NCBI RefSeq assembly: GCF_003730135.1
Contig: NZ_RJVO01000001.1
Coordinates: forward strand, 892,001-956,000
DNA length: 64,000 nt
Direction: 5' to 3'
Origin: Stagnimonas aquatica
GTDB taxonomy: Bacteria > Pseudomonadota > Gammaproteobacteria > Nevskiales > Nevskiaceae
The position numbers were made by a program, and so were the translations under genes. Positions 37,345-47,158 of the stretch are shown here, one piece after another. Position 1 is the stretch's first letter. Each line of letters starts with the position of its first letter. Under the pieces are notes generated by a model, which worked only from the letters and a program-made list of their open reading frames with translations, ran no database searches and was not told where the DNA came from.

Positions 37345-38673
37345 TCAGGTTGTTAGCTTGCGCAAGAGGTTGCTGTAGTCCTCCCGGACACGGGGATCCG
37401 ACTCGCGCAGTTCCGCCACTTTCCGATGGGCGTGCAGGACTGTGGTGTGATCCTTGCCAAAGGCGTCACCAATTTCGGTAAAGCTGTGCTGAGTCAGTTC
37501 CTTGGCCAATGCCATCGCAATCTGACGGGGTCTGGCCAGCGAACGGGTACGGCGTACCGAGCTGAGGTCGTTCAGGCGGATGTTGAAGTACCCGGCGACC
37601 TCCTTCTTGATGTTGTCCAGCGTCACCGCGCGATCGTAGACCGCAAACATGTCACGCAGACTTTCCATCGCGAACTCGACGGTGACGGGCTGACCGGTCA
37701 GGCGCGCAGTCGCAGCCAGGCGATTGAGAGCACCTTCCAGTTCCCGCACATTGGATCGCACCCGCCGGGCAATCAGCAGAGCCACGTCTTCCTTCAGCTT
37801 GAGATCCTGTTGATCGGCCTTGCTGATCAGGATCGCCGCCCGGGTTTCGAGGTCCGGTTGCTCCACCGGAACCGACAATCCCCATGCGAAGCGTGTTTTC
37901 AGGCGTTCGTCGAGCCCATCGAGCTCCTTCGGGTAGCGGTCGCAGGTAAGTACGATCTGTTTGCGGGTCTCGATCAGAGCGTTGAAGGTGTGGAAAAACT
38001 CTTCCTGCGTGCGCTCCTTGCCGGCGATGAAATGGATGTCATCAATCAGCAGCGCATCGGCGGTGCGGTAATGGTTCTTGAACTCCTCCGCTCGACCAAG
38101 ACGGATAGCGGAGGTGAACTGATTCAACCACTGCTCGGCGCCGATATAGACGACCCGCGCGCGCGGGTTGCGCGCCAGGATCGAGTGACCGACACCGTGC
38201 ATGAGATGGGTTTTACCCAGGCCCGACTCGCCATAGATAAGCAGCGGGTTGTACTGGCCACCCGGGGCACCCGCCACGTACTCGGCGGCAGCTCGAGCCT
38301 GCGAGTTGGACTTGCCTTCGATGAAGGCATCCAGGGTGTAGCGGGGATCAAGCCGGCCGGTAGCAAAGCTGGTACTCGCTGGCGGCTCTTCGACTTTCTC
38401 GGCGATCACCGTCCGGGTTGGCACCGCGCTGGGCGCGCCCACCGTGACGTTGATGGTCAGGTCGTAGGGCAGCAACTCGCTGATCGCCTTGCGGATCGGT
38501 CCGAGAAAATCCCGGCGCACCCGCTCCACCACGACCCGGTTGGGCGCCAGCAGGGTCAGCTGCTCGGCGGACAGTACCGCGTGCAGCGGCCGCAGAAACG
38601 CGTTGACATCCGTCTCGGGAAGCTGGGCTTCCAGTCGGCGTACACAGTCCAGCCAGAGGGTATCGCCCGACAT
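37345..38673 (-). CDS. dnaA: chromosomal replication initiator DnaA
   Basis: 442 aa. Domain I is MSGDTLWLDCVRRLEAQLPE. The domain III AAA+ has Walker A IYGESGLGKTHLMHGVGHS, Walker B ADALLIDDIHFIAGKE and the sensor region LTCDRYPKELDGLDERLKTR. Domain IV carries the DnaA signature GDAFGKDHTTVLHAHRKV. Opens the replication operon; a separate gap follows it before dnaN. Confidence 0.98.
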   Translation of the reverse strand: MSGDTLWLDCVRRLEAQLPETDVNAFLRPLHAVLSAEQLTLLAPNRVVVERVRRDFLGPIRKAISELLPYDLTINVTVGAPSAVPTRTVIAEKVEEPPASTSFATGRLDPRYTLDAFIEGKSNSQARAAAEYVAGAPGGQYNPLLIYGESGLGKTHLMHGVGHSILARNPRARVVYIGAEQWLNQFTSAIRLGRAEEFKNHYRTADALLIDDIHFIAGKERTQEEFFHTFNALIETRKQIVLTCDRYPKELDGLDERLKTRFAWGLSVPVEQPDLETRAAILISKADQQDLKLKEDVALLIARRVRSNVRELEGALNRLAATARLTGQPVTVEFAMESLRDMFAVYDRAVTLDNIKKEVAGYFNIRLNDLSSVRRTRSLARPRQIAMALAKELTQHSFTEIGDAFGKDHTTVLHAHRKVAELRESDPRVREDYSNLLRKLTT

Positions 38674-38706
38674 CGGAAGCGCCAGATACTTTCTAAAGAG
38701 CGGCCA

Positions 38707-38736
38707 AGTCTATCCCCCAAACGTCCAGGGGCTCAA
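38707..38736 (-). promoter_or_regulatory. possible dnaA promoter
   Basis: On the minus strand TTGAGC (38731-38736) and TAGACT (38707-38712), separated by 18 bp, resemble -35 and -10 boxes 34 bp before the dnaA start. Partial consensus matches only. Confidence 0.35.
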
Positions 38737-38791
38737 TGAATTCCGCTTCGGTGCAGGAATACAGGGCCGAATCAGCGAGTCCGCCTAAAAC

Positions 38792-38819
38792 TTGCCCAAA
38801 ACCGCCCCCTTGCTTAGAC
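38792..38819 (+). promoter_or_regulatory. possible rpmH promoter
   Basis: TTGCCC (38792-38797) and TTAGAC (38814-38819) with 16-bp spacing lie 38 bp before the rpmH start, divergent from the dnaA promoter region. Confidence 0.4.
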
Positions 38820-38856
38820 TCTGCGGCCTTTTTGCTGACCCTGATCGAGACATCCC

Positions 38857-38994
38857 ATGTCGAAGCGCACCTATCAACCGCACGCTGTGCGCCGCAAGCG
38901 CACCCACGGCTTCCGTGCCCGCATGGCCACCGCCGGTGGCCGCCTGGTGCTGTCGCGTCGTCGTGCCAAGGGCCGCAAGCGCCTCATCCCGTAA
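38857..38994 (+). CDS. rpmH: 50S ribosomal protein L34
   Basis: 45-aa basic protein beginning [20 protein letters not shown] and ending [12 protein letters not shown], the conserved L34 pattern. First gene of the rightward arm, 16 bp before rnpA. Short but unmistakable. Confidence 0.97.
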   Translation: MSKRTYQPHAVRRKRTHGFRARMATAGGRLVLSRRRAKGRKRLIP

Positions 38995-39010
38995 GCTTCG
39001 GGAACCTTCA

Positions 39011-39367
39011 GTGAACCGCGCGCGCTTCCAGAAGCGCGTCCGGTTGCTGACGCCGGCGCAGTTCGACCGCGCCTTCAAGCAAGGCCGGCGTCTGCACCAG
39101 GGGCCGATGAGCGCTGCCGTGGCCGTCAATGCTCTGGGTCATCCGCGACTGGGTTTCGCGCTGGCGAAGAAGCACGCCAAGCGAGCGGTGCAGCGCAATC
39201 GCCTCAAGCGTTTGCTGCGCGAGAAATTTCGGCACCATCAGGAACAGCTGCAAGCCGTCGATCTGGTGGTGTTCCTGCGTGCCGCCCTGCCCGACCAGCC
39301 GGACGCCGAGGTCGATGCCGTGAACCGACTCTGGACCAAGCTCAGCAGCACATGCGTCAGGTCCTGA
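39011..39367 (+). CDS. rnpA: ribonuclease P protein component
   Basis: 118 aa from the GTG giving [20 protein letters not shown]. Assists the RNase P RNA in tRNA 5' maturation. RNA-binding motif [19 protein letters not shown] is the family signature. Longer in-frame translation through rpmH is not used. Overlaps yidD by 16 bp. Confidence 0.96.
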   Translation: MNRARFQKRVRLLTPAQFDRAFKQGRRLHQGPMSAAVAVNALGHPRLGFALAKKHAKRAVQRNRLKRLLREKFRHHQEQLQAVDLVVFLRAALPDQPDAEVDAVNRLWTKLSSTCVRS

Positions 39368-39561
39368 TCGCGCCCATCCGTGGCTACCAGCGGCTGATCA
39401 GCCCTTTGCTGCCGCCGCGTTGCCGGTTCATACCCAGCTGCTCCAGTTACGCGATTGAAGCATTGGAACGGCATGGTGCTGGCCAAGGCAGCTGGCTGGC
39501 GGTCAAACGCATCTGTCGTTGCCACCCTTTGAACCCCGGCGGCTACGATCCGGTCCCTTGA
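39352..39561 (+). CDS. yidD: membrane protein insertion efficiency factor YidD
   Basis: 69 aa. Reads [20 protein letters not shown], then [11 protein letters not shown] and [17 protein letters not shown]: the full family signature with three conserved Cys. Aids YidC-dependent insertion. Overlaps rnpA and precedes yidC by 43 bp. Confidence 0.96.
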   Translation: MRQVLIAPIRGYQRLISPLLPPRCRFIPSCSSYAIEALERHGAGQGSWLAVKRICRCHPLNPGGYDPVP

Positions 39562-39604
39562 CCGCCTGTAGCCCACAGAATTCGTTGCCAGGACACGCCC
39601 TCGT

Positions 39605-41290
39605 ATGGAAAGCCGCCGTTTCTTCCTCATCGCCATCTTCGGCGTGCTGCTGTTCTTTACCTACCAGGCTTGGCAGAAAGACCACCCGGCGGTCGCGAAG
39701 ACGGTCCCGGTCGCGAGTAGCGAGGCGCCCAAGCTGCAGGAAGACCCGATACAGGCGGGCACCGCGCCAGCCGCAGTCACGGCCGCCGCGCCCGGCCCGG
39801 TCGCTGAAGCCGGTACGGCCGCCGATGCCGGCCGCATCAAGGTCAGCACCGACAAGCTCAATGTGGAAATCTCGCTGGCCGGTGGTGACCTGCGCCGTGT
39901 CGAGCTGGTGGGCTACCCACTGTCCAAGGCGCAACCGGAAATCAACCTCGCGCTGATCAGCGAGGAAGACCCGCACTTCTTCATCGTGCAGAGCGGTCTT
40001 GCCGCCGCCGACAAGCCACTGAGCAGTGCCAGCACGGTGTTCAGCAGCGCCGCCAGCAGCTACAACCTAGCTCCTGGCGCCGACAGCCTCGACGTCACCC
40101 TGGATGCGGTCAACGCCGACGGCCTGAAGCTGCGCAAGGTCTACCGTTTCCACCGTGGCAGCTACCAGCTCGAACTGCTGCAGACCCTCGGCAACGGCAG
40201 CGCCGCCCCGGTGCAGGCCTCGCCCTACGCACGCATGCAGCGGACGCCCACGGCCGCCGGGCCGGAAGCGCCGTTCGTGCACACCTTCCTTGGCATCGGC
40301 TTCTACGAGCAGAAGGAAGACGGCGGCTACCGCTTCAAGAAGCTGGACTTCAAGAAGATCGGCAAGGAACCTTTCGAAGTCACCCAGACCGGCGGCTGGC
40401 TGGCGATGCTGCAGCACTATTTCATCGCCACCATCATTCCGCCGGCCGACGAAAAGGCCACCTACTCTGGCAAGCCGAGCACGGTGAAGGGTTTCCTCGG
40501 CCAGTACTACGGCCCGATGCAGACCATCGCGCCCGGCGCCGAGCAGACCTTCCAGACGGGCCTCTACATCGGTCCCAAGCTACAGGGCAAGCTCGACAAG
40601 GTTGCGCCCGGCCTGGAGCTGACCGAGGACTACGGCATCCTCACCCCCATCGCCAAGCCGCTGTTCTGGCTGCTGCAGAAATTCCACGCCCTGTTCGGCA
40701 ACTGGGGCATCGCCATCATCCTGCTGACCCTGACGGTCAAGGGCGTGATGTACAAGCTGTCGGAAGCGCAGTTCCGTTCGATGGCGAAGATGAAGAAGTT
40801 CGCCCCGCGCATCACCGAGATCCGCGAGCGCTATGCCGGCGACCGCGAGCGGCTCAACAAGGCGATGATGGAGCTCTACACCAAGGAGGGCTTCAATCCG
40901 CTGGCCGGCTGCTGGCCGATCCTGGTGCAGTTCCCGGTGTTCATCGCGCTGTACTGGGTGCTGCTGGAGTCGGTGGAACTGCGTCAGGCGACGCTCGGCC
41001 TCTGGCTCAACGACCTCTCCGCGCCGGATCCCTACTACGTGCTGCCGGTGCTGTTTGGTCTGTCCATGTGGCTGCAGCAGAAGCTCGGCGGCCAGATGGC
41101 GACCATGGACCCCATGCAGCAGCGGATGATGCAGTTCATGCCGATCGCGCTGGCGGCGTTCTTCACCTTCTTCCCCGCCGGTCTGGTGCTGTACTGGTTC
41201 GTCAGCAACGTCATCAGCATCGCCCAGCAGTGGTACATCACCCGCAAGCTCGACCACGAGACCGCCGCCAAGGCGGCGACCCAAAAGTAG
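39605..41290 (+). CDS. yidC: membrane protein insertase YidC
   Basis: 561 aa. N-terminal TM (FFLIAIFGVLLFFTYQAW), an Ala/Pro linker, a large periplasmic P1 domain (about 75-330), then the C-terminal five-TM insertase core: WGIAIILLTLTVKGVMYKLS, MKKFAPRITEIRERYAGDRE, the groove Arg in TM2 region and PLAGCWPILVQFPVFIALYW. Inserts inner-membrane proteins alone or with Sec. Confidence 0.98.
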   Translation: MESRRFFLIAIFGVLLFFTYQAWQKDHPAVAKTVPVASSEAPKLQEDPIQAGTAPAAVTAAAPGPVAEAGTAADAGRIKVSTDKLNVEISLAGGDLRRVELVGYPLSKAQPEINLALISEEDPHFFIVQSGLAAADKPLSSASTVFSSAASSYNLAPGADSLDVTLDAVNADGLKLRKVYRFHRGSYQLELLQTLGNGSAAPVQASPYARMQRTPTAAGPEAPFVHTFLGIGFYEQKEDGGYRFKKLDFKKIGKEPFEVTQTGGWLAMLQHYFIATIIPPADEKATYSGKPSTVKGFLGQYYGPMQTIAPGAEQTFQTGLYIGPKLQGKLDKVAPGLELTEDYGILTPIAKPLFWLLQKFHALFGNWGIAIILLTLTVKGVMYKLSEAQFRSMAKMKKFAPRITEIRERYAGDRERLNKAMMELYTKEGFNPLAGCWPILVQFPVFIALYWVLLESVELRQATLGLWLNDLSAPDPYYVLPVLFGLSMWLQQKLGGQMATMDPMQQRMMQFMPIALAAFFTFFPAGLVLYWFVSNVISIAQQWYITRKLDHETAAKAATQK

Positions 41291-41312
41291 GTCCGTCGGC
41301 GGTGCGGCGGCC

Positions 41313-42653
41313 ATGACCGACACCATTGCCGCCATCGCCACCGCGCCCGGTCGTGGCGCGGTCGGCATCGTCCGGCTGTCCGGGCCGCAGGCCTTTGCGA
41401 TTGCCAGCCGTTTGGCGGGCTCGCTGCCACCGCCACGGCAGGCAGCCCTGCGGCAGTTGCGCGATGCCCAGGCGGAGGTGCTCGACCAGGGTCTGGTGCT
41501 GTGTTTCCCAGGCCCGAATTCCTTCACCGGCGAAGACGTGGTGGAGCTGCAGGGCCACGGTGGCCCGGTGCTGCTGGCAGAACTGTTGCGCGCGGCCGTC
41601 GCGGCCGGAGCCCGGATCGCCCAGCCCGGTGAGTTCTCCGAACGCGCCTACCTCAACGGCCGGCTCGACCTCGCCCAGGCCGAGACCATTGCCGATCTCA
41701 TCGACGCCGCCTCCGGCCAGGCGGTGCGCGCCGCGCAGAAGACCCTCGAAGGCGCCTTTTCCCGGCGTCTGCAAGCACTCGCCGCGCAACTCACCGACCT
41801 GCGGGTATTCGTCGAAGGCGCGCTGGATTTCTCCGACGAGGACATCGACTGGCTTGCCGACGCAGGTCTCGCGGAGCGACTGGCGGCGGCGGAAACGCTG
41901 CTCGCGGAAACCCGCCAGCAGGCCGGACAGGGACGACGTCTGCGCGAGGGCATGACCGTGGCCATCGTCGGCCAACCCAATGTCGGCAAATCCACCCTCC
42001 TCAATGCGCTGGCTGGCTATGAGGCCGCCATCGTTTCCGAGCAGGCCGGCACCACCCGCGACCCTTTGCGCGAACACCTGCTGCTGGACGGCCTGCCGCT
42101 GACCATCGTCGACACCGCCGGCCTGCGCGATACCGAGGATGCCATCGAGCGCGAGGGCATCCGTCGCGCCTGGCAGGCGCTGGAAAAGGCCGAGCTGGCG
42201 CTGTTTCTCGTTGACGACCGCGAGGGCGTGACCGATGCCGACCGGGCGCTGCTCGCGCGATTGCCGGCGATGCCAAGGCTGCTATTGCGCAACAAATGCG
42301 ATCTCGCCGGACAGGCAGCCGCCCTCGATTCCGGGGAGCAAGGCCAGGAGCTGCGGCTGTCGGCGAAGGCCGGTCTGGGCCTGGATCTGCTGGTGCAGGC
42401 GCTCAAGGCCCAGGCCGGCCTGTCCGAGGTCGGCGAAGGCCTGTTCCTGGCGCGCGCACGCCACCTTGAGGCCCTCGACCAGGCGGCGTCACATCTCGCC
42501 CAGGCGCGACAGCGATTGACCGAAGGCGCGCATGCCGAACTGGCCGCCGAGGAGCTGCGGCTGGCGCAGCGGGCGCTGGGCCGCATCACTGGCGAGCAGA
42601 GCAGTGACGCCTTGCTTGGCGAGATCTTCCGCCGCTTCTGCATCGGCAAGTAA
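41313..42653 (+). CDS. mnmE: tRNA modification GTPase MnmE
   Basis: 446 aa. With MnmG it adds carboxymethylaminomethyl to the wobble uridine of some tRNAs. N-terminal folate-binding domain (MTDTIAAIATAPGRGAVGIV), G domain with GQPNVGKSTLLNALAGYEAA and VDTAGLRDTEDAIEREG, and the catalytic C-terminus FCIGK. It follows yidC by 22 bp. Confidence 0.98.
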   Translation: MTDTIAAIATAPGRGAVGIVRLSGPQAFAIASRLAGSLPPPRQAALRQLRDAQAEVLDQGLVLCFPGPNSFTGEDVVELQGHGGPVLLAELLRAAVAAGARIAQPGEFSERAYLNGRLDLAQAETIADLIDAASGQAVRAAQKTLEGAFSRRLQALAAQLTDLRVFVEGALDFSDEDIDWLADAGLAERLAAAETLLAETRQQAGQGRRLREGMTVAIVGQPNVGKSTLLNALAGYEAAIVSEQAGTTRDPLREHLLLDGLPLTIVDTAGLRDTEDAIEREGIRRAWQALEKAELALFLVDDREGVTDADRALLARLPAMPRLLLRNKCDLAGQAAALDSGEQGQELRLSAKAGLGLDLLVQALKAQAGLSEVGEGLFLARARHLEALDQAASHLAQARQRLTEGAHAELAAEELRLAQRALGRITGEQSSDALLGEIFRRFCIGK

Positions 42654-42800
42654 TTACTAGGCGCCGCCCGCCGATTCCCACCGCCGTTTTGGCACCGGTC
42701 TTGCGCACACCAGAGAGGGCAGACGCACTGTTGCGTCAGCGCCGACCATGGGCAATGGAGACCGGACCGTATGGCGGAACTGCTAGGAGGATGGAACGGC

Positions 42801-42881
42801 ATGCGCCGCCGTTACCGGTGGGCGCTGGTCTGCTTCTGTGTGGGATTCTTCGGAGTGCTGCTGGTCCACGGCCTGAGTTGA
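42801..42881 (+). CDS. candidate 26-aa membrane miniprotein
   Basis: Short ORF reading MRRRYRWALVCFCVGFFGVL and then LVHGLS. Three arginines precede a single hydrophobic helix, the positive-inside pattern. AGGAGG lies 10 bases before the ATG. It sits in the 281-bp gap between mnmE and the NUDIX gene, and nothing else coding is seen there. No homologue recognised; a chance ORF is possible. Confidence 0.4.
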   Translation: MRRRYRWALVCFCVGFFGVLLVHGLS

Positions 42882-42934
42882 AAGACGCCGTCCGCCGGGC
42901 TGACAAGCTCGCGCCCCACCGTTAGCCTGTGGGC

Positions 42935-43456
42935 ATGAAGCCCTATGCCTATTGCCCGCAGTGCGCCACCCCTCTGATTGACGCCGAGCACGGCGGCCGC
43001 CTGCGCCGCGTCTGCCCCGATGCCAGCTGCGGCTTCATCCACTGGGACAACCCGGTGCCGGTGGTCGCCGCCGTGGTCGAGCACGAGGGCAAGATCATCC
43101 TCGCCCGCAATGTCGCCTGGCCGGCCAGCTTCTACGCGCTGATCACCGGTTTTCTGGAGCGCGAGGAGTCGCCGGAGATCGGCGTCCAGCGCGAGGTCGA
43201 GGAAGAACTCGGCCTGCAGCCGCAGGGCGCCAACTACATCGGCGTCTACGAGTTCACCCGCAACAACCAGTTGATCGTCGCCTACCACGTGCCCGCGACC
43301 GGCACGGTCAGGCTCAACGAGGAACTGGCGGACTGGAAGCACGTCGCCTTCGAGGACATCCAGTACTGGCCGGCCGGCACCGGCTACGCGGTGCGCGACT
43401 GGCTGCGCAGCAAGGGTTACGACCCGCAGCCGATGGACTGGCCGCGCCGCAGCTAA
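42935..43456 (+). CDS. zinc-ribbon NUDIX hydrolase
   Basis: 173 aa. N-terminal zinc ribbon CPQCATPL...CPDASCGF, then the NUDIX domain. The NUDIX box is GFLEREESPEIGVQREVEEE followed by LG, with the REVEEE metal ligands. The layout resembles a shortened NudC, which acts on NAD(H) or NAD-capped RNA, but the larger NudC N-terminal domain is absent, so the substrate is open. The stop overlaps the convergent LysR stop (CTAA). Confidence 0.88.
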   Translation: MKPYAYCPQCATPLIDAEHGGRLRRVCPDASCGFIHWDNPVPVVAAVVEHEGKIILARNVAWPASFYALITGFLEREESPEIGVQREVEEELGLQPQGANYIGVYEFTRNNQLIVAYHVPATGTVRLNEELADWKHVAFEDIQYWPAGTGYAVRDWLRSKGYDPQPMDWPRRS

Positions 43457-44364
43457 CGGCTGCCGTCTTCGGCCTGTTGCCCCAGCTGCCGGGCCAGCCG
43501 GCGCAGGTTGAGAATCTGCGGCGAGTCGCGATCGCTCTGCCGATAGATCAGGTTGAGTCGCGCCTTCGGGGTTTCGCTGCGGATTTCCCGGTAGGTGACG
43601 CCCTCGATGTGCATCTGCTGCATCGAGGCCGGCACGATGGAGACGCCCAATCCGGAGGCCACCAGGTTGACGATGGAGGTGACCTGCGAGGCTTCCTGCA
43701 CCACCCGAGGCCGGAATCCGGCGCTGTGGCAGGCCTGGATGATCTCGTCGTGCAGGCCGGCACCGACCGCGCGTGAGAACAGCACGAAGGGTTCCAGCGA
43801 CAGCGCCAGCAGCTCCAGGCGCTTGCGCCGCGCCAGCGGGTGACCCGAAGGCAGCGCCACCACCAGTGGCTCGTCGAGCACCGGCTCGGTGCCCAGACCC
43901 TCGGCGGAATCCAGCAGCGGCCTTACGAAGGCGACATCGACGGTTTCATTGCGGACCGCCGCCGCCAGGCCCGGGGTGGTGCGTTCTTCCAGCGACAGCG
44001 CCACCTCCGGATAACGGCGTCGGAACTCGCGGATCACCCTGGGCACCAGCGGATGAAAGGGTGCGGAATTGATCATGCCGACGCGGATGCGCCCCTGCTC
44101 GCCACGGCCGACTCGCCGCGCCCGTTCGGTGGCCTGATCGGCCTCGCGCAGGATGCGCCGGGCGTCGTCGAACAGGGCGTCGCCGGCGGGGGTCAGCGCC
44201 ACTCCGCGTGGCAGGCGCCGGAACAAGGCGGTACCGATCTCGCGTTCCAGCTGCTGGATCTGCTGCGACAGCGGCGGCTGGCCGATGCCCAGCACCCGCG
44301 CCGCGCGCGTGAAGTGCCGCTGTTCGGCCACCGCCACGAAGTAACGCAGATGCCGCAGTTCCAT
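43453..44364 (-). CDS. LysR-family transcriptional regulator
   Basis: 303 aa. N-terminal winged HTH MELRHLRYFVAVAEQRHFTR...LGIGQPPLSQQIQQLE, then a periplasmic-binding-like effector domain (IRVGMINSAPFHPLVPRVI). It is divergent from aceE with a 107-bp gap, the usual layout for a LysR controlling its neighbour. In enteric bacteria aceEF is instead controlled by the GntR-type PdhR, so a pyruvate-related ligand is possible but only inferred. Confidence 0.9.
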   Translation of the reverse strand: MELRHLRYFVAVAEQRHFTRAARVLGIGQPPLSQQIQQLEREIGTALFRRLPRGVALTPAGDALFDDARRILREADQATERARRVGRGEQGRIRVGMINSAPFHPLVPRVIREFRRRYPEVALSLEERTTPGLAAAVRNETVDVAFVRPLLDSAEGLGTEPVLDEPLVVALPSGHPLARRKRLELLALSLEPFVLFSRAVGAGLHDEIIQACHSAGFRPRVVQEASQVTSIVNLVASGLGVSIVPASMQQMHIEGVTYREIRSETPKARLNLIYRQSDRDSPQILNLRRLARQLGQQAEDGSR

Positions 44365-44471
44365 GTGCGATATGAAATAAAGATGGCAACCAAGTTGTTC
44401 ATATATTGGACGTATGTTCTGGTGCCGGTCTACATTGAAACTCGAATTTCGCGGGCGAGGAGAAGCAGGCG
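44365..44471. promoter_or_regulatory. divergent promoter region, LysR / aceE
   Basis: Relatively AT-rich 107 bp between the LysR start and the aceE start. TTGGAC (44406-44411) with TCTACA (44429-44434) at 17 bp is a weak candidate promoter toward aceE. GAGGAG lies just before the aceE ATG. T-N11-A type LysR boxes cannot be placed with confidence. Confidence 0.45.
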
Positions 44472-47153
44472 ATGGCGCAGGATCAGGCAGTGACGAACAC
44501 GGTGGGCGATAGCGACCCGCTGGAAACCCAGGAATGGCTCGATGCGCTGGCCTCGGTGCTACAGCGCGAGGGTCCGCAACGCGCGCATTTCCTGCTCGAA
44601 ACCCTGACCGAGAAAGCCCGCCGCAGCGGTGCCCAGATTCCGTTCTCGGCGAACACCGCCTACGTCAACACCATCCCGCCGCACCTGGAGGCGCGCTCGC
44701 CCGGCGACCACGCGCTGGAATGGAAGATCCGCTCGATCATCCGCTGGAACGCGCTGGCGATGGTGGTCAACAGCAACCGCGAGCACGCCGGCATCGGCGG
44801 CCACATCGCCACCTTCCAGTCGGCGGCGACGCTCTATGACGTCGGCTTCAACCACTTCTGGAAAGGTGCCGACCACCCTCAGGGCCAGGATCTCATCTAT
44901 GTGCAGGGCCACTGCACGCCTGGCCTGTATGCGCGCGCCTACCTCGAAGGCCGGCTGGACGAGGAGCAACTGCAACGCTTCCGCATGGAGGCGCTGTCGC
45001 CGGGCCTGTCCAGCTATCCGCACCCCTGGCTGATGCCGCACTTCTGGCAGTTCGCCACCGTCTCGATGGGCCTGGGGCCGATCCAGGCGATCTACCAGGC
45101 GCGGCTGATGAAGTACCTGCACAACCGCGGCATCGCCAACACCGAGGGCCGCAAGGTCTGGTGTTTCTGCGGAGACGGCGAGATGGACGAGCCGGAGTCG
45201 CTGGGCGCGCTCGACATCGCCGCGCGCGAGAAGCTCGACAACCTGGTGTTCGTGGTCAACTGCAACCTCCAGCGCCTCGATGGCCCGGTGCGCGGCAACG
45301 GCAAGATCATCCAGGAGCTGGAAGGCGCCTTCCGGGGTGCCGGCTGGAACGTCATCAAGCTGATCTGGGGCGGCGCCTGGGACGCGCTGATCGCGCAGGA
45401 CACTTCCGGCAAGCTGCTGCAAGCCTTCAACGAAACCGTCGACGGCGAGTACCAGAACTACAAGGCCAAGGGCGGCGCCTACACCCGCGAGCACTTCTTC
45501 AAGAAGTATCCGGAGCTGGAAAAGATGGTGGCGACCTGGAGCGACGAGCAGATCGCTGCGCTCAACCGTGGCGGTCACGATCCGCACAAGGTCTACGCCG
45601 CCTATGCCGCCGCCAGCGCGCACAGCGGCACGCCGACCGTGATCCTGGCCAAGACCGTGAAGGGCTACGGCATGGGTGAGGCCGGCGAGGGCCAGAACAT
45701 CACCCACTCGCAGAAGAAGGTCGGCGAGGAAGCGCTGAAGAAGTTCCGCGACCGCTTCCAGCTGCCGCTCACCGACGAGCAGGTGGCGAACACGCCGTTC
45801 TACCGCCCGGCGCCGGACTCGCCGGAAGTGAAGTACTTGCAGGAACGCCGCAAGGCGCTCGGCGGTCCGCTGCCGGCGCGCAAGGTGGTGGAGGAGGTGC
45901 TGGAAATCCCGGCGCTGCAGGCTTTCGACAAGCTGCTGCAGGGCTCGGGCGAACGCGAGATCAGCACCACCATGGCCTTCGTGCAGCTGCTGCAGACGCT
46001 GTGCCGCGACCCCAAGGTCGGCAAGCGGGTGGTGCCGATCGTGCCGGACGAAGCGCGCACTTTCGGCATGGAAGGCATGTTCCGCAGCCTCGGCATCTAT
46101 TCGGTGGTCGGCCAGAAGTACAACCCGGAAGACGCCGAGCAGCTCGCCTTCTACAAGGAAGACATCAAGGGCCAGATTCTCGAAGAAGGCATCACCGAGG
46201 CCGGCTCGATGTCGAGCTGGATCGCCGCCGGCACCAGCTACGCCAACCACGGCGTGGCGCTGATGCCCTTCTACATCTTCTATTCGATGTTCGGCTTTCA
46301 GCGGGTCGCCGATCTTGCCTGGGCGGCGGGCGACATGCGCACCCGTGGCTTCCTGATGGGCGCCACGGCCGGCCGCACCACGCTCAACGGCGAGGGCCTG
46401 CAGCACGAAGACGGCCACAGCCATATCTACGCCAGCGTCATCCCCAACTGCCGCACCTACGATCCTGCCTTCGCCTACGAACTGGTGGTGCTGATCCAGC
46501 ACGGCATGCGCGAGATGTATGTCGAGCACAAGGATGTCTACTACTACCTCTCGGTTTACAACGAGAACTACGCGCAGCCGGCGATGCCGGTCGGCGCCGA
46601 GAGCGGCATCGTCCGAGGCATGTATCTGCTCAAACCGGCCGAGGGCGTGCCCAACGGGCCCCACGTGCAACTGCTGGGTAGCGGTGCCCTGCTGCGCGAG
46701 GTGCTGGCGGCCTCCGAGCTGCTGAAGGCGGACTGGGGTGTCTCCAGCGATGTCTGGAGCGTGCCCAGTTTCACCGAGCTGGCGCGCGACGCCCAGGACT
46801 GCGAACGCTGGAACCTGCTGCACCCTGAACAGGCGCCGCGAGTCCCCTATGTCACCGAATGCCTGCGCGGCATGACCGGCCCGGCCATCGCCTCCAGCGA
46901 CTGGATCCGCGCCTGGCCCGAGCAGGTGCGGGCCTATGTGCCGATGCCCTACCACGTACTCGGCGCCGACGGCTTCGGCCGCAGCGACAACCGCCCGGCG
47001 CTGCGCGACTTCTTCGAGATCGACCGCCGCTGGGTGACGGTGAAGGCGCTCAAGGCGCTGGCCGAGCAGGGCGCGATCCCGGCCGAGCGGGTCAGCCAGG
47101 CGATCAAGATCTACGGCATCAAGCCGGAGCGCGTCGCTCCGTGGAAGGCCTGA
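44472..47153 (+). CDS. aceE: pyruvate dehydrogenase E1 component (homodimeric type)
   Basis: 893-aa thiamine-diphosphate enzyme that decarboxylates pyruvate and acetylates the E2 lipoyl group. N-terminal EWLDALASVLQREGPQRAHF is the E2-binding start. The ThDP site has WCFCGDGEMDEPESLGALD and later VVNCNLQRLDGPVRGNGKI. The single-chain form of about 890 aa is typical of proteobacteria. aceF follows after 5 bp. Confidence 0.97.
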   Translation: MAQDQAVTNTVGDSDPLETQEWLDALASVLQREGPQRAHFLLETLTEKARRSGAQIPFSANTAYVNTIPPHLEARSPGDHALEWKIRSIIRWNALAMVVNSNREHAGIGGHIATFQSAATLYDVGFNHFWKGADHPQGQDLIYVQGHCTPGLYARAYLEGRLDEEQLQRFRMEALSPGLSSYPHPWLMPHFWQFATVSMGLGPIQAIYQARLMKYLHNRGIANTEGRKVWCFCGDGEMDEPESLGALDIAAREKLDNLVFVVNCNLQRLDGPVRGNGKIIQELEGAFRGAGWNVIKLIWGGAWDALIAQDTSGKLLQAFNETVDGEYQNYKAKGGAYTREHFFKKYPELEKMVATWSDEQIAALNRGGHDPHKVYAAYAAASAHSGTPTVILAKTVKGYGMGEAGEGQNITHSQKKVGEEALKKFRDRFQLPLTDEQVANTPFYRPAPDSPEVKYLQERRKALGGPLPARKVVEEVLEIPALQAFDKLLQGSGEREISTTMAFVQLLQTLCRDPKVGKRVVPIVPDEARTFGMEGMFRSLGIYSVVGQKYNPEDAEQLAFYKEDIKGQILEEGITEAGSMSSWIAAGTSYANHGVALMPFYIFYSMFGFQRVADLAWAAGDMRTRGFLMGATAGRTTLNGEGLQHEDGHSHIYASVIPNCRTYDPAFAYELVVLIQHGMREMYVEHKDVYYYLSVYNENYAQPAMPVGAESGIVRGMYLLKPAEGVPNGPHVQLLGSGALLREVLAASELLKADWGVSSDVWSVPSFTELARDAQDCERWNLLHPEQAPRVPYVTECLRGMTGPAIASSDWIRAWPEQVRAYVPMPYHVLGADGFGRSDNRPALRDFFEIDRRWVTVKALKALAEQGAIPAERVSQAIKIYGIKPERVAPWKA

Positions 47154-47158
47154 ACGCC

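Noticed and set aside
44559-46955. Long leftward frame antisense to aceE
   Set aside because: Composition typical of antisense to GC-rich coding DNA; aceE is unmistakable.
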